Shown here piece after piece: positions 1-6,615 of a stretch of DNA of 9,531 nucleotides (the stretch's first letter is position 1; every line of letters starts with the position of its first letter). Origin of the DNA: Anaerolineales bacterium. GTDB lineage: Bacteria > Chloroflexota > Anaerolineae > Anaerolineales > UBA6663. Below the pieces are notes generated by a model. The model made no database searches. It saw only the letters and a list, made by a program, of their open reading frames with translations, and was not told where the DNA came from. The translations under genes and the position numbers were made by a program. The stretch is from positions 1 through 9,531 of the forward strand of contig JAEURL010000112.1 of assembly GCA_016789165.1 (NCBI GenBank), given 5' to 3'.

Positions 1-315
1 TTCCGCGCGCTGGGTGACCGGCGGCGCGAAGGCGAGGCCCTGGCCAACCAGGCCGCCGCGCACGACGGCGCCGGCGAGGTGGAGCCGGCCGTGGCGCTCT
101 ACCTGCAGGCCATCGACTGCCTGGGCGGGGCCGGCGAAACCGAGACCCGCGCCGCCTGCTACAAGAAGCTGAGCGCCCTGCAGATCAAGCTCGGCCAGCA
201 GCTGCAGGCGCTGGCCTCCATGCGCTCCGGCTTGAACCTGTCCAGCGAGCTCACCCCCAAAGAGAAGGCCCTCAAGGAACTGCTGGATAAGGCCATGAAG
301 ATGACGGGGCTGTGA
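1..315 (+). CDS. C-terminal end of a TPR-like protein (partial)
   Basis: The reading frame is open from the first base of the window to the TGA at 313-315, so this is the last 104 residues of a longer protein whose start lies outside. The GTG at 79 is very probably an internal valine. The piece is alpha-helical and resembles two degenerate tetratricopeptide repeats: a pattern of small and aromatic residues (ALANQAAAH, then AVALYLQAIDCL) followed by a second helix pair (AACYKKLSALQIKLGQQLQAL). TPR proteins are protein-protein interaction scaffolds; no catalytic domain is visible here. The extreme C-terminus is lysine-rich and carries no membrane segment. Its stop overlaps the GTG start of the next gene, which implies co-transcription and translational coupling with the CapA-family lipoprotein. 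The TPR assignment rests on pattern only, and the missing N-terminal part could define another family. Confidence 0.7.
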   Translation, partial: FRALGDRRREGEALANQAAAHDGAGEVEPAVALYLQAIDCLGGAGETETRAACYKKLSALQIKLGQQLQALASMRSGLNLSSELTPKEKALKELLDKAMKMTGL

Positions 316-1550
316 GCGCCCGCGCCGCCGGCCGCCAATTGATCCGCTTCCCCGGGCCGGGCCGCTGGCGGCTGGGCCTGGCCGCGCTCAGCCTGGCGCT
401 CAGCGCCTGCGCGCCGTTGGCCGGCAGCCCGCCGCCGGCCGGAGCCGCCGCCCAGCCGGCCTCGCCCGTGCCGCCGGCTACCGTGGCCGGGCCACCCACC
501 GCCACCGCCTCCCCGCCGGCGCCCACCGCCGCGCCGCCCAGCCCGCCGCCGGCCACCAGCACCCCGGTGCTCCTGCCCAGCCCCACCGCCGAGCCCGAGA
601 TCACCTTGCTCTTTACGGGCGATATCAACCCGGCCCGCTGCGTGTACGAGTACATGCGGGCGGCCAACGATATGGCCCTGCCGTACCGGGCCCTGGCTGA
701 GACCCTGCAGGCCGCGGACCTGACCATCGGCAGCTTGGATGCGTCCATCTCGGATTACAACCCGCCCAGCCCGTGCAACGAGCTGCACCGCAACCTGCTG
801 GCGCCGGCCGCGGTGGTCGAGGGCCTGCAGTTCGCGGGCTTCGACCTGATGGCGGCCGCCACCAACCACGTCCGGGACTGCGGCCTGGTGCGCGGCTGTG
901 ATTTCGAGTCGCTGCTGGACACGCGCGCCAACCTGCTGGCCGCCGGCATCCAGCCGGTGGGCATCGGCCGAGACCTGGCCGAGGCGGCCGCGCCCGTCTT
1001 GGTCACCGTGCGCGGCGTGCGCTTCGCGTTCCTGGCCTTCACGGCCGTCAACGGCGAAGTGTGGGCCGGCCCGGACCGGCCGGGCGCGGCCCCGTTTCTG
1101 AAGGACGTCTATCTGGAGGCCGTTCGCCAGGCGCGGGCCCAGGCCGACGTGGTGGTGGTCCAGCCGCACTGGGGACGGGAGTTCACGGGCCAGCTCTCCT
1201 GGGAGCAGACCGGCGGCGCGCAGGCGCTGGTGGAGGCCGGCGCCGATCTGGTGGTGGGCAACAACCCGCACCACGTCCAGGCCGTGGAGGCCTTCCCCAA
1301 CGGGGCGGTGGTGGCCTATGCTTTGGGCAACTTCGTTTTCGACCAGCAATGGTCGGACGGCACGCGCTACACCGTCCAGGGCCTGCTGCTGCGCGCCCGC
1401 TTCCGCGGCGCCGCCCTGCAGGACGTGGACCTGATCCCGATCGTCATCGTGAACAACTTCCAGCCCCAGCTGGCGCCGCCCGATCAGGCGGCCGAGATCC
1501 TGCAGGCCGTGGCGGACTCGCTCGGCACCCGGCCGGGCAGCGGGAACTAG
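312..1550 (+). CDS. CapA-family (PGA synthesis/metallophosphatase-like) lipoprotein
   Basis: This 412-residue exported protein has a basic N-terminus, a hydrophobic segment (about 21-32) and a lipobox ending LALSAC, so Cys33 is the likely lipidated residue. Residues 34-95 are a proline/alanine/threonine-rich linker typical of surface lipoproteins. The CapA/PgsA-like domain (PF09587 type, calcineurin-like metallophosphatase fold) follows from about residue 97. Visible motifs are TGDINPAR (102-109), TNHVRDCG (184-191), QPHWGRE (284-290), GNNPHHVQ (316-323) and ALGNFVFDQ (337-345), which supply the conserved Asp, His and Asn positions. CapA proteins take part in poly-gamma-glutamate capsule synthesis in some bacteria, but most members of unknown context, like this one, have no proven substrate, and no capBC genes are present. 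The start is GTG in a GTGA overlap with the upstream stop. Cysteines 110, 155, 190 and 196 could form disulfides outside the cell. Confidence 0.92.
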   Translation: MSARAAGRQLIRFPGPGRWRLGLAALSLALSACAPLAGSPPPAGAAAQPASPVPPATVAGPPTATASPPAPTAAPPSPPPATSTPVLLPSPTAEPEITLLFTGDINPARCVYEYMRAANDMALPYRALAETLQAADLTIGSLDASISDYNPPSPCNELHRNLLAPAAVVEGLQFAGFDLMAAATNHVRDCGLVRGCDFESLLDTRANLLAAGIQPVGIGRDLAEAAAPVLVTVRGVRFAFLAFTAVNGEVWAGPDRPGAAPFLKDVYLEAVRQARAQADVVVVQPHWGREFTGQLSWEQTGGAQALVEAGADLVVGNNPHHVQAVEAFPNGAVVAYALGNFVFDQQWSDGTRYTVQGLLLRARFRGAALQDVDLIPIVIVNNFQPQLAPPDQAAEILQAVADSLGTRPGSGN

Positions 1551-1554
1551 GAGG
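1549..1554 (+). promoter_or_regulatory. Ribosome binding site that fixes the start of the arginine-deiminase-like gene
   Basis: A consensus AGGAGG lies 4 bases before the ATG at 1559 and overlaps the TAG stop of the CapA gene. The frame is open upstream as far as 1061, inside the CapA gene, so this site is what decides that translation begins at 1559. Confidence 0.9.
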
Positions 1555-1558
1555 GCTC

Positions 1559-2440
1559 ATGCTGTACGGCGCGCAATCCATGTTCGGCGAATTGAAGGGC
1601 GTGATCGTCAAGCGGCCGGCCGAGGCCTACGGCGACCGCGCCCAGGTGGCGGCGCAGTGGCAGGCGCTCAATTACCTGGGCGAGCCGGATTTTGAGCGCG
1701 CCGCCGCCCAGCACGCCGAATTCGTGCGGTTGGTGGCCCAACGGGGGGCCGAGGTGTGCTACGCGCCGGCCGCGCCCGGGGCCGGCCTGGATTCGGTCTA
1801 TGTGCACGATCCGCTGCTGGTGACCGAGCGCGGCGTCATTGTGGGAAAGATGGGCAAGGCGGCCCGCGAGCCGGAGCCGGCCGCCCTGGCCGATTACACC
1901 CGCGCGCTGGGCCTGCCGGTGCTGGGCGCCATCGCCGGCGCCGGCCGGCTGGAGGGCGGTGACGTGGTGTGGGTGGACGCCCGCACCGTGGCGGTGGGCG
2001 AGGGCTACCGCACCAACGCCGAGGGCATCCGCCAGCTGCGGGCCTTGCTGGCGGACCTGGTGGACGAGGTCCTGGCCGTGCCCCTGCCGCACTGGACCGG
2101 GCCGCAAGACTGCCTGCATCTGCAGTCGAATATCAGCCTGGTGGACCGCGACCTGGCCGTGGTGTACTCGCGCCTGTTGACGGTGCCGTTCCGGCAGTGG
2201 CTGGCCGGCCGCGGGATCCAGTTTGTCGAAGTGCCGGATGCGGAATACGAGACGCTGGCCTGCAATGTGCTGGCGCTGGGGCCGCGCCAGTGCGTGATGG
2301 CGGCCGGCAACCCGGTCACCCAAGCGCGGCTGGAGGCCGCCGGCGCGCGGGTGTGGACCTTCGCGGCCGGCGAGATCTGCCTCAAAGGGGCGGGCGGCCC
2401 CACCTGCCTCACCCGCCCGTTCTGGCGCACGCCAGCCTAA
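1559..2440 (+). CDS. Arginine deiminase/dimethylarginine dimethylaminohydrolase-like enzyme
   Basis: This 293-residue cytosolic protein belongs to the pentein-fold guanidino-modifying superfamily (arginine deiminase, DDAH, amidinotransferases). Evidence: the beta-strand start GVIVKRP (14-20), the YVHDP motif with Asp84, the LEGGDVV motif (131-137), the GYRTN motif (149-153), the catalytic-type histidine in CLHLQSN (His187), and a C-terminal GAGGPTCLTRP (277-287) in which Cys283 is the expected nucleophile. All three catalytic positions therefore look intact. Family members hydrolyse arginine or N-methylated arginines to citrulline plus ammonia or an amine, or transfer amidino groups. The length of about 290 residues is nearer to DDAH-like proteins than to full arginine deiminases (about 400). 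The usual Arg before the Asp (RDP) is His83 here, so the substrate cannot be named. No arginine catabolism genes are adjacent. It is probably co-transcribed with the CapA gene. Confidence 0.88.
   Translation: MLYGAQSMFGELKGVIVKRPAEAYGDRAQVAAQWQALNYLGEPDFERAAAQHAEFVRLVAQRGAEVCYAPAAPGAGLDSVYVHDPLLVTERGVIVGKMGKAAREPEPAALADYTRALGLPVLGAIAGAGRLEGGDVVWVDARTVAVGEGYRTNAEGIRQLRALLADLVDEVLAVPLPHWTGPQDCLHLQSNISLVDRDLAVVYSRLLTVPFRQWLAGRGIQFVEVPDAEYETLACNVLALGPRQCVMAAGNPVTQARLEAAGARVWTFAAGEICLKGAGGPTCLTRPFWRTPA
2422..2435. terminator. Hairpin without U-tract at the convergent gene junction (left)
   Basis: CTGGCG and CGCCAG are a perfect inverted repeat around a CA centre, inside the last codons of the deiminase-like gene. 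For the leftward operon it lies 7 bases past the stop codon at 2442. No T-run follows on either strand, so any role in ending or protecting transcripts is inference. Confidence 0.35.
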
Positions 2441-2441
2441 G

Positions 2442-3176
2442 TCAGTCCAGGATGAGGCGGGCGCGCTGAAAGCGCGTCAGGGCCGCCGCGATCAGGGCGG
2501 CGTCCACGACGGTCAGCAGCCCGCCGGCCCCCAGCGCAATCTGCCCCGGGTCCAGCCCGCCCAGGTAGACGACGACCGCCTTTTGCGTCTCGGGCGGCAA
2601 GAGCTGGAAGACGAAGATCGGGATGAAGAAGACGAAGATGATCAGGCTCATGGTCTGGGCGGCCTGCCGGGCGGTGGCGGCGCGCAGCGAGATGAGCACG
2701 CCGGCGCTGGCCGCCAGCCCGCTGCCCAGCAGGCTGAAGGCGACGATGCCCAGGCTCACCGACCATGAATAGAAGATCAGGCCCTGCCCGAAGAGGGCCA
2801 CGTTGAGCGAGATCAGCCCCAGCAGCACCACGGCCCAGGCCAGGCCGCAGGCGTAGGCGATCACGGCCAGGGCCTTGCCCAGCAGGATGGCGCGGTCTGA
2901 CAGGCGGCTGGCCAGCAGGGTCTCGAGCGTGTGCCGTTCGCGCTCGCCCGCGAAAGAGTCGGCCACGGTGGAGGCCGCCAGCAGATAGGGCAGCCAGGCC
3001 CAGCTCAGCAGCAGCAGCGGCGACTCAACCCACAGCCGGCCGGATTGCAGCGGCAGGAAGACGCCGAAAACGCCGAGCATGAGCAGCTGGCTCAGCCAGC
3101 CGCGCCGGCCGCCGCCGCCCATGGCCAGGATCTCCAGCAGCTCTTTGCGCGCCACGGTCAAGATATCGGCGATCAT
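2442..3176 (-). CDS. ABC-2 type transporter permease
   Basis: This 244-residue integral membrane protein has about six hydrophobic segments (roughly 29-43, 53-71, 103-128, 139-163, 176-194, 219-234). Between the second and third segments it carries the ABC-2 permease signature, a charged stretch FAGERERHTLETLLASRLSD (75-94), the E-R-E-x-x-T-L-E-x-L-L pattern that couples to the ATPase. This identifies an exporter permease (ABC2_membrane superfamily) that works with the ATPase encoded just upstream; the genes overlap as ATGA, the usual sign of a coupled pair. The start is supported by a GGAGGAG ribosome binding site 8 bases upstream. The exported substrate is unknown; related systems move drugs, antibiotics, sodium or lipids. 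Its TGA stop is one base away from the stop of the oppositely oriented deiminase-like gene. Confidence 0.93.
   Translation of the reverse strand: MIADILTVARKELLEILAMGGGGRRGWLSQLLMLGVFGVFLPLQSGRLWVESPLLLLSWAWLPYLLAASTVADSFAGERERHTLETLLASRLSDRAILLGKALAVIAYACGLAWAVVLLGLISLNVALFGQGLIFYSWSVSLGIVAFSLLGSGLAASAGVLISLRAATARQAAQTMSLIIFVFFIPIFVFQLLPPETQKAVVVYLGGLDPGQIALGAGGLLTVVDAALIAAALTRFQRARLILD
2462..2476. terminator. Hairpin without U-tract at the convergent gene junction (right)
   Basis: CGCGCT and AGCGCG form a perfect 6-bp stem with a GAA loop, inside the last codons of the permease gene. For the rightward operon it begins 21 bases past the stop at 2440. No T-run follows, so a terminator role is only a possibility. 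Confidence 0.35.
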
Positions 3177-4108
3177 TGCGGCTGCTCCTCCATCAGGGCC
3201 AGGAAGACCTCTTCCAGGCTGGCCTGGCTCTTGCGGACCTCCTCCACCTCAGCGCCGTGCTGAACCAGCAGGCTGACCAGCGGCGCCAGCTCGGTGACGC
3301 CGCGCAGGCCGATGGTCAGCCGCCCGTCCTGGGCCTCCACGTCCGCCACCTCCGGCCGGGCGCGCAGCGCCGCCACGGCCGCCGCGCTGAAGCCGCGCCC
3401 GACCACCTCGGCGCGCGGGCCGCCGCTGCGGCGGCGCAACTCGTCCAGCCCGCCCACCGCCAGCAGCCGGCCCTGGCGGATGACGGCCACCTGCTGGCAC
3501 AGCTTCTCGGCCTCGGCCAGGTTGTGGGTGGTGAGGAAGACCGTCACGCCCTCGCGCGCCGCCAGGTCGGCCAGCTGCTCGCGCAATTCCACCGCCGCCA
3601 CGGGGTCCAAGCCGGCGGTCGGCTCATCCAGGAAGACCAGCGCCGGCCGATGGAGCAGGGTCCGCGCCACGGCCAGCTTCTGCTTCATGCCGCGGCTCCA
3701 GTTGCCCACAATCTCCTTGCGCCGCTCCCACAGGCCCACCGGCTCCAGCAGCTCTTTGATGCGGGCGGCGCGGGCCGCGCCCGGCAGCCGCCAGACGCGG
3801 GCGTAGAAATCCAGGTTGGCCTCCGCGCTCAGCCGCTCGTACAGGCCGCTGTGTTCCAGCAGCGCGCCGGCGCGTGCGCGGATGCCGTCGGCGTGGGTGC
3901 GCGTGTCCAGGCCCAGCACCTCGGCCCGGCCGGCGCTGGGCTCCAGCAGGCCCAGCAGCAGCCGGATCGTGGTCGTCTTGCCCGAGCCGTTGGGGCCCAG
4001 GAAGCCGAAGACGATGCCGGCCGGCACCTCCAGGGTCAGGGTGTCCACGGCGCGCACCGTCTTGAAGTCACGCGTTAGAGCTTGGGTGCGGATGGCAATG
4101 GGGGTCAT
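3173..4108 (-). CDS. ABC exporter ATP-binding protein
   Basis: This 311-residue nucleotide-binding subunit energises the permease that follows it. Motifs appear in the expected order: Walker A GPNGSGKTT (38-46), a Q-loop region LLEHSGLYERL (83-93) where the usual Gln is Glu as in many ABC-2 ATPases, the ABC signature NWSRGMKQKLAVAR (136-149), Walker B LVFLDEP (157-163), D-loop AGLD (165-168) and the H-loop histidine His195. Residues from about 225 to 305 form a C-terminal extension like the DUF4162 domain of drug/antibiotic-type ABC-2 ATPases (CcmA/YhaQ group). Full length and intact, so an active ATPase is expected. The stop overlaps the permease start by four bases. No strong Shine-Dalgarno precedes the ATG at 4108, and only 15 bases separate it from the preceding gene, so translation may depend on coupling. 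Confidence 0.96.
   Translation of the reverse strand: MTPIAIRTQALTRDFKTVRAVDTLTLEVPAGIVFGFLGPNGSGKTTTIRLLLGLLEPSAGRAEVLGLDTRTHADGIRARAGALLEHSGLYERLSAEANLDFYARVWRLPGAARAARIKELLEPVGLWERRKEIVGNWSRGMKQKLAVARTLLHRPALVFLDEPTAGLDPVAAVELREQLADLAAREGVTVFLTTHNLAEAEKLCQQVAVIRQGRLLAVGGLDELRRRSGGPRAEVVGRGFSAAAVAALRARPEVADVEAQDGRLTIGLRGVTELAPLVSLLVQHGAEVEEVRKSQASLEEVFLALMEEQPQ
3185..3191 (-). promoter_or_regulatory. Ribosome binding site of the ABC-2 permease
   Basis: GGAGGAG on the minus strand, 8 bases before the permease ATG and inside the ATPase coding sequence. It supports the start at 3176 and the ATGA overlap. Confidence 0.8.
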
Positions 4109-4123
4109 CGTCGCTAACCGATC

Positions 4124-5194
4124 TCAGGGCTGGCCGACCAGGGCCTGCGGATCGAGGCCGTTGAGGGAGGCCAGCAGGGCGGGCATGAATTCGGCCAGGC
4201 TGCCGCCGGCCGCTTCGTACTCTACCAGCTTTTCAGCCAATGGGCGGGCCAGGCGCAGGCCGGCCGCGTCCGCCTGGTGCAGGGCGTTTTCGCGCCACGC
4301 CGGCGCCGCCAGCCGCGCATCCACCGCCCGGATGACACATTCCTCCAGCAGCGCCTCCCACGTGCCGTAGCTGCCCGAGACCTGGCCGCGCAGCGCGGCG
4401 TGCAGGCGCTGGGCCTGGGCCGGCGTCACGGCGGCCAGATTGGCCTGCACCAACGGGCCGAGCAGCGAGTGGTTGGCCTCGTGCTGCACCAGGCCCGCAT
4501 CCGGCCCGTTCTCGGTTGGCCCGACGACGACGTAGGCGGCGCCGGCCAGGTCCGGGCCGTAGCCGCTGTAGTAGGCGTCCAGCAGGTTGGGGATCACGAC
4601 CACGCGGCCGGCCGGCGGCTCCGCCGGGCGGGCATAGTCCAGCGCCGCCTGCACGGCGGCCGGCGCGGCCTGGCGATAGGCTTCCGCCTCGGCCTCATAC
4701 AGAGGCCGGACCCGCGCCCACAGCGTCCCCAGATCCGCCTCGCGATAGAAATCCCGCAGCGCGGCGTCCAGCCCGAAGGCGGACAGCGCCGGCAGCGACG
4801 GGTTGTGCCAGCCGGCCACCTGGCGCCGGAAGTCCGGCGGCCCGCCAAAATGCAGGGCCCAGACCACGGCCGGGTACGGCTGCCGTGGGTTGAGCAGCCA
4901 GCGCAGTCGGTCCAGGCTGGGCAGCGGCCGGGCCGCCAGGTAGTCACGGGCGGCCTGGCGCGCCGGGTGGTAGGGGAGGTCGAAGCCGCGGGTATCGTAG
5001 CCGAGCGCGTTGAGGGCGGCGAAGACCGTGAACAGGCGCTCGTCTACCCGCACGCTGACAAACTCGGCGGCCGGAGCTTCAGCGGCCGGGACGGCCGGCT
5101 GGAGGCGGACCGCAGCCTCGGCCACCAGCAGGATGACGGCGCCGGCCGCCAGCAGCAGGCCCAGCGTCGCGCCAATTCGCAGACGGATTTTCAT
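4124..5194 (-). CDS. Membrane-anchored protein with HExxH zinc-peptidase motif
   Basis: This 356-residue protein starts with a short basic stretch (MKIRLRI) and one hydrophobic segment (about 8-29) without a lipobox cysteine, so it is either secreted with a signal peptide or anchored with its bulk outside. The body is helical and alanine/leucine-rich. The key feature is VQHEANHSLLG: His238-Glu239-x-x-His242 matches the HExxH zinc-metallopeptidase motif. About 42 residues on, EALLEECVIRA (280-290) gives Glu284/Glu285 as a candidate third zinc ligand in a gluzincin-like spacing. The overall look (HExxH in the middle, a following helix with EExxxRA, preceding segment IPNLLDAYYSGYG) resembles the DUF4932-type uncharacterised secreted proteins, a family-level guess from memory. 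A GAGGGG ribosome binding site (5200-5205) lies 5 bases before the ATG. It sits between a hydrolase and an ABC exporter in a tight operon; the substrate is unknown. Confidence 0.75.
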   Translation of the reverse strand: MKIRLRIGATLGLLLAAGAVILLVAEAAVRLQPAVPAAEAPAAEFVSVRVDERLFTVFAALNALGYDTRGFDLPYHPARQAARDYLAARPLPSLDRLRWLLNPRQPYPAVVWALHFGGPPDFRRQVAGWHNPSLPALSAFGLDAALRDFYREADLGTLWARVRPLYEAEAEAYRQAAPAAVQAALDYARPAEPPAGRVVVIPNLLDAYYSGYGPDLAGAAYVVVGPTENGPDAGLVQHEANHSLLGPLVQANLAAVTPAQAQRLHAALRGQVSGSYGTWEALLEECVIRAVDARLAAPAWRENALHQADAAGLRLARPLAEKLVEYEAAGGSLAEFMPALLASLNGLDPQALVGQP

Positions 5195-5213
5195 CGGAAC
5201 CCCTCGCTGGACT

Positions 5214-5969
5214 TCATCCGGCGGCGACCCCCTCCAGGAATCCGGCGACGGCGCGGCGCCATTCCGGGGCGCGGCTCCACATCAGCGGGTGGCCGCCTTC
5301 GCGCGTGAGCCAGGCTCGGCTGTCCGGGATCTGTTGGGCCAGCGCCAGGGCCTGCGGCCCGGGGTCCGGCAGGAGCGGGTCAGCCAGGCTGGCGGTGAGG
5401 AGCACGGGACAGCGGATCAGGCGCGGCCGGCCCTGCAGCACGTCGCCGCCGGCCGCGCTCAGGCGCAGGAGCAGGTCACTGTCGGCGTCCACCACCTGCT
5501 CCCAATCGGCGCCGTGGCCGGCCTGCCAGAAGGCCGTTTGCTCCGGCGTGCGCCGGCGCCGGTCAGCCACCGCCGCCTCCAGCCAGCCGGGCGGGAAACG
5601 CGCCACGGTGCTGTCCGCGATGACGGCCCGCACCCGCTCTGGGTGGAGGGCCGCCAACAGCAAGGCGGTCAGCGCGCCGCCGCTGGTGCCGATGACGACG
5701 GCTCCCGCGGCCGCGTCCGGCCAGCTGAGTTGGGCGAGGAGGGCGGCGGTGGCGTGAGCGTTATCCTCCCACCAGGTCAGGGGCCAGGGCGCGCGCCGGC
5801 CGCTGCGGCCGGTGCCGTGGAAATCAGGGGCCACGGCCCGATAGTGCCGGCCGAAGTGCTCCAGGTCGGCGAGATGGTGGGCGGACGAGGCGGTATTGCC
5901 GGGCAGGATCAGGAGCAGTGGGCCGCCGCCGTGCTCGCGGAAAGCCAGCCCAGCGGCGGCCGACGGCAT
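5214..5969 (-). CDS. Alpha/beta hydrolase
   Basis: This 251-residue protein without signal peptide has the alpha/beta-hydrolase fold pattern. The strand LLLILPG (18-24) supplies the oxyanion-hole region, with LPGN instead of the more common HG. Then come APDFHGTGRSG (47-57), the nucleophile elbow IGTSGGAL (93-100) with Ser96, a late acid in ASLADPLLPD (Asp197 likely) and the catalytic histidine in EGGHPLMW (His227). The triad is therefore complete and in the usual order. Such enzymes act on esters, amides, epoxides or other small substrates, and the sequence does not reveal which. The gene starts only 3 bases after the sigma-factor stop with no clear Shine-Dalgarno, suggesting translational coupling. 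It occupies the place where an anti-sigma gene is often found, yet it has no membrane segment or zinc-binding HxxxCxxC motif. Confidence 0.9.
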   Translation of the reverse strand: MPSAAAGLAFREHGGGPLLLILPGNTASSAHHLADLEHFGRHYRAVAPDFHGTGRSGRRAPWPLTWWEDNAHATAALLAQLSWPDAAAGAVVIGTSGGALTALLLAALHPERVRAVIADSTVARFPPGWLEAAVADRRRRTPEQTAFWQAGHGADWEQVVDADSDLLLRLSAAGGDVLQGRPRLIRCPVLLTASLADPLLPDPGPQALALAQQIPDSRAWLTREGGHPLMWSRAPEWRRAVAGFLEGVAAG

Positions 5970-5972
5970 GCT

Positions 5973-6569
5973 TCAGGGCCGCAGGGCCGCGAACAGCGGC
6001 TGGCCGGCGGCGTGGGTGCCCAGCAGCTGCGCCATCTGGCCGCGGGCGCGGTGCAGCCGGCTCTTCACGGCCGACACCGAGTCGCCGGTGACGCGCGCGA
6101 TCTCGCCCAGCGGCAGCTCGTGCCAGTAATACAGCACCACCAGCCGCCGGTCGCGCGGGGCCAGCTGATCCAGCAGTTCCTGCACGGCGTCGGCCTGCTC
6201 GCGGCGCGCGGCGGCCTCTTCGGGGCCGAGGGCCGGCTCGCGCAGGGCGGGGTGCGGGGGCAGCGCGTCTTCGTCCAGCGAGAGCCAGTGCCAGTGCCGG
6301 CGGCGCAGCCGGTCGATGCAGTAGTGGCCGGCGATGGACAGCAGCCAGGTCTTGAAGGACCGGTGCGGGTCGTAGGCGGGCAGGTGATGGTAGGCCCGCA
6401 GGAAGGCCTCCTGCGCGGCGTCCTCCGCCTCGGCCGGCTCGCCCAGCAGGCGGTAACACAGGTTGTAGACCGGCGCCTGGTAACGATCGACCAGTTCGAC
6501 GAAGGCCGCCTGGTCGCCGCGCCGCGCGCGCTCCACCAGCCGAGGATCATCCAGATGAAGAGGGGTCAT
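5973..6569 (-). CDS. ECF-type RNA polymerase sigma factor
   Basis: This 198-residue protein is a group 4 (extracytoplasmic function) sigma factor. Region 2 spans about residues 23-92, with the core-binding and -10-recognition signature AEDAAQEAFLRAYHHL (48-63) and SFKTWLLSIAGHYCIDRLRRR (71-91). A charged, Pro/Glu-rich linker (98-125) follows. Region 4 is at about 129-183, with the helix-turn-helix ELPLGEIARVTGDSVSAVKS (151-170) leading into RLHRAR. There is no region 1.1 or region 3, as expected. It should direct RNA polymerase to a small regulon, often envelope stress. No zinc-finger anti-sigma gene follows; the neighbours are a repeat-built membrane protein upstream and a hydrolase downstream. 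The ribosome binding site is weak (GCGAG about 7 bases upstream). A short C-terminal tail of about 15 residues after region 4 is of unknown role. Confidence 0.96.
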   Translation of the reverse strand: MTPLHLDDPRLVERARRGDQAAFVELVDRYQAPVYNLCYRLLGEPAEAEDAAQEAFLRAYHHLPAYDPHRSFKTWLLSIAGHYCIDRLRRRHWHWLSLDEDALPPHPALREPALGPEEAAARREQADAVQELLDQLAPRDRRLVVLYYWHELPLGEIARVTGDSVSAVKSRLHRARGQMAQLLGTHAAGQPLFAALRP

Positions 6570-6585
6570 GCCAAACTCGCGATTA

Positions 6586-6612
6586 GTCGGGCTGCGGGTC
6601 GGAGTTGGTCGG
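6586..6612 (-). repeat. Three CCGAC direct repeats before the sigma-factor gene
   Basis: On the minus strand CCGAC occurs at 6612-6608, 6602-6598 and 6590-6586, with start-to-start spacings of 10 and 12 bases, in the 46-base gap between the membrane-protein stop and the sigma-factor start. Spacing near one helical turn could suit a DNA-binding protein, but in GC-rich sequence chance is a fair alternative. Confidence 0.3.
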
Positions 6613-6615
6613 TAA

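Noticed and set aside
159..1349. Long minus-strand open frame (396 codons) opposite the CapA gene
   Set aside because: Composition is Gly/Arg/His/Gln-rich with no recognisable motif; the plus-strand gene has clear CapA motifs. It is a by-product of GC-rich codon bias.
1061..1558. Upstream extension of the deiminase-like gene into the CapA gene
   Set aside because: The translation before 1559 is Gly/Arg-rich and unlike the family, while the ATG at 1559 has a perfect AGGAGG at the right distance and matches the family N-terminus.
4277..5308. 343-codon plus-strand open frame opposite the HExxH protein
   Set aside because: An Arg/Gln/Gly-rich translation with no motif; the minus-strand frame has a signal segment, HExxH and a ribosome binding site.
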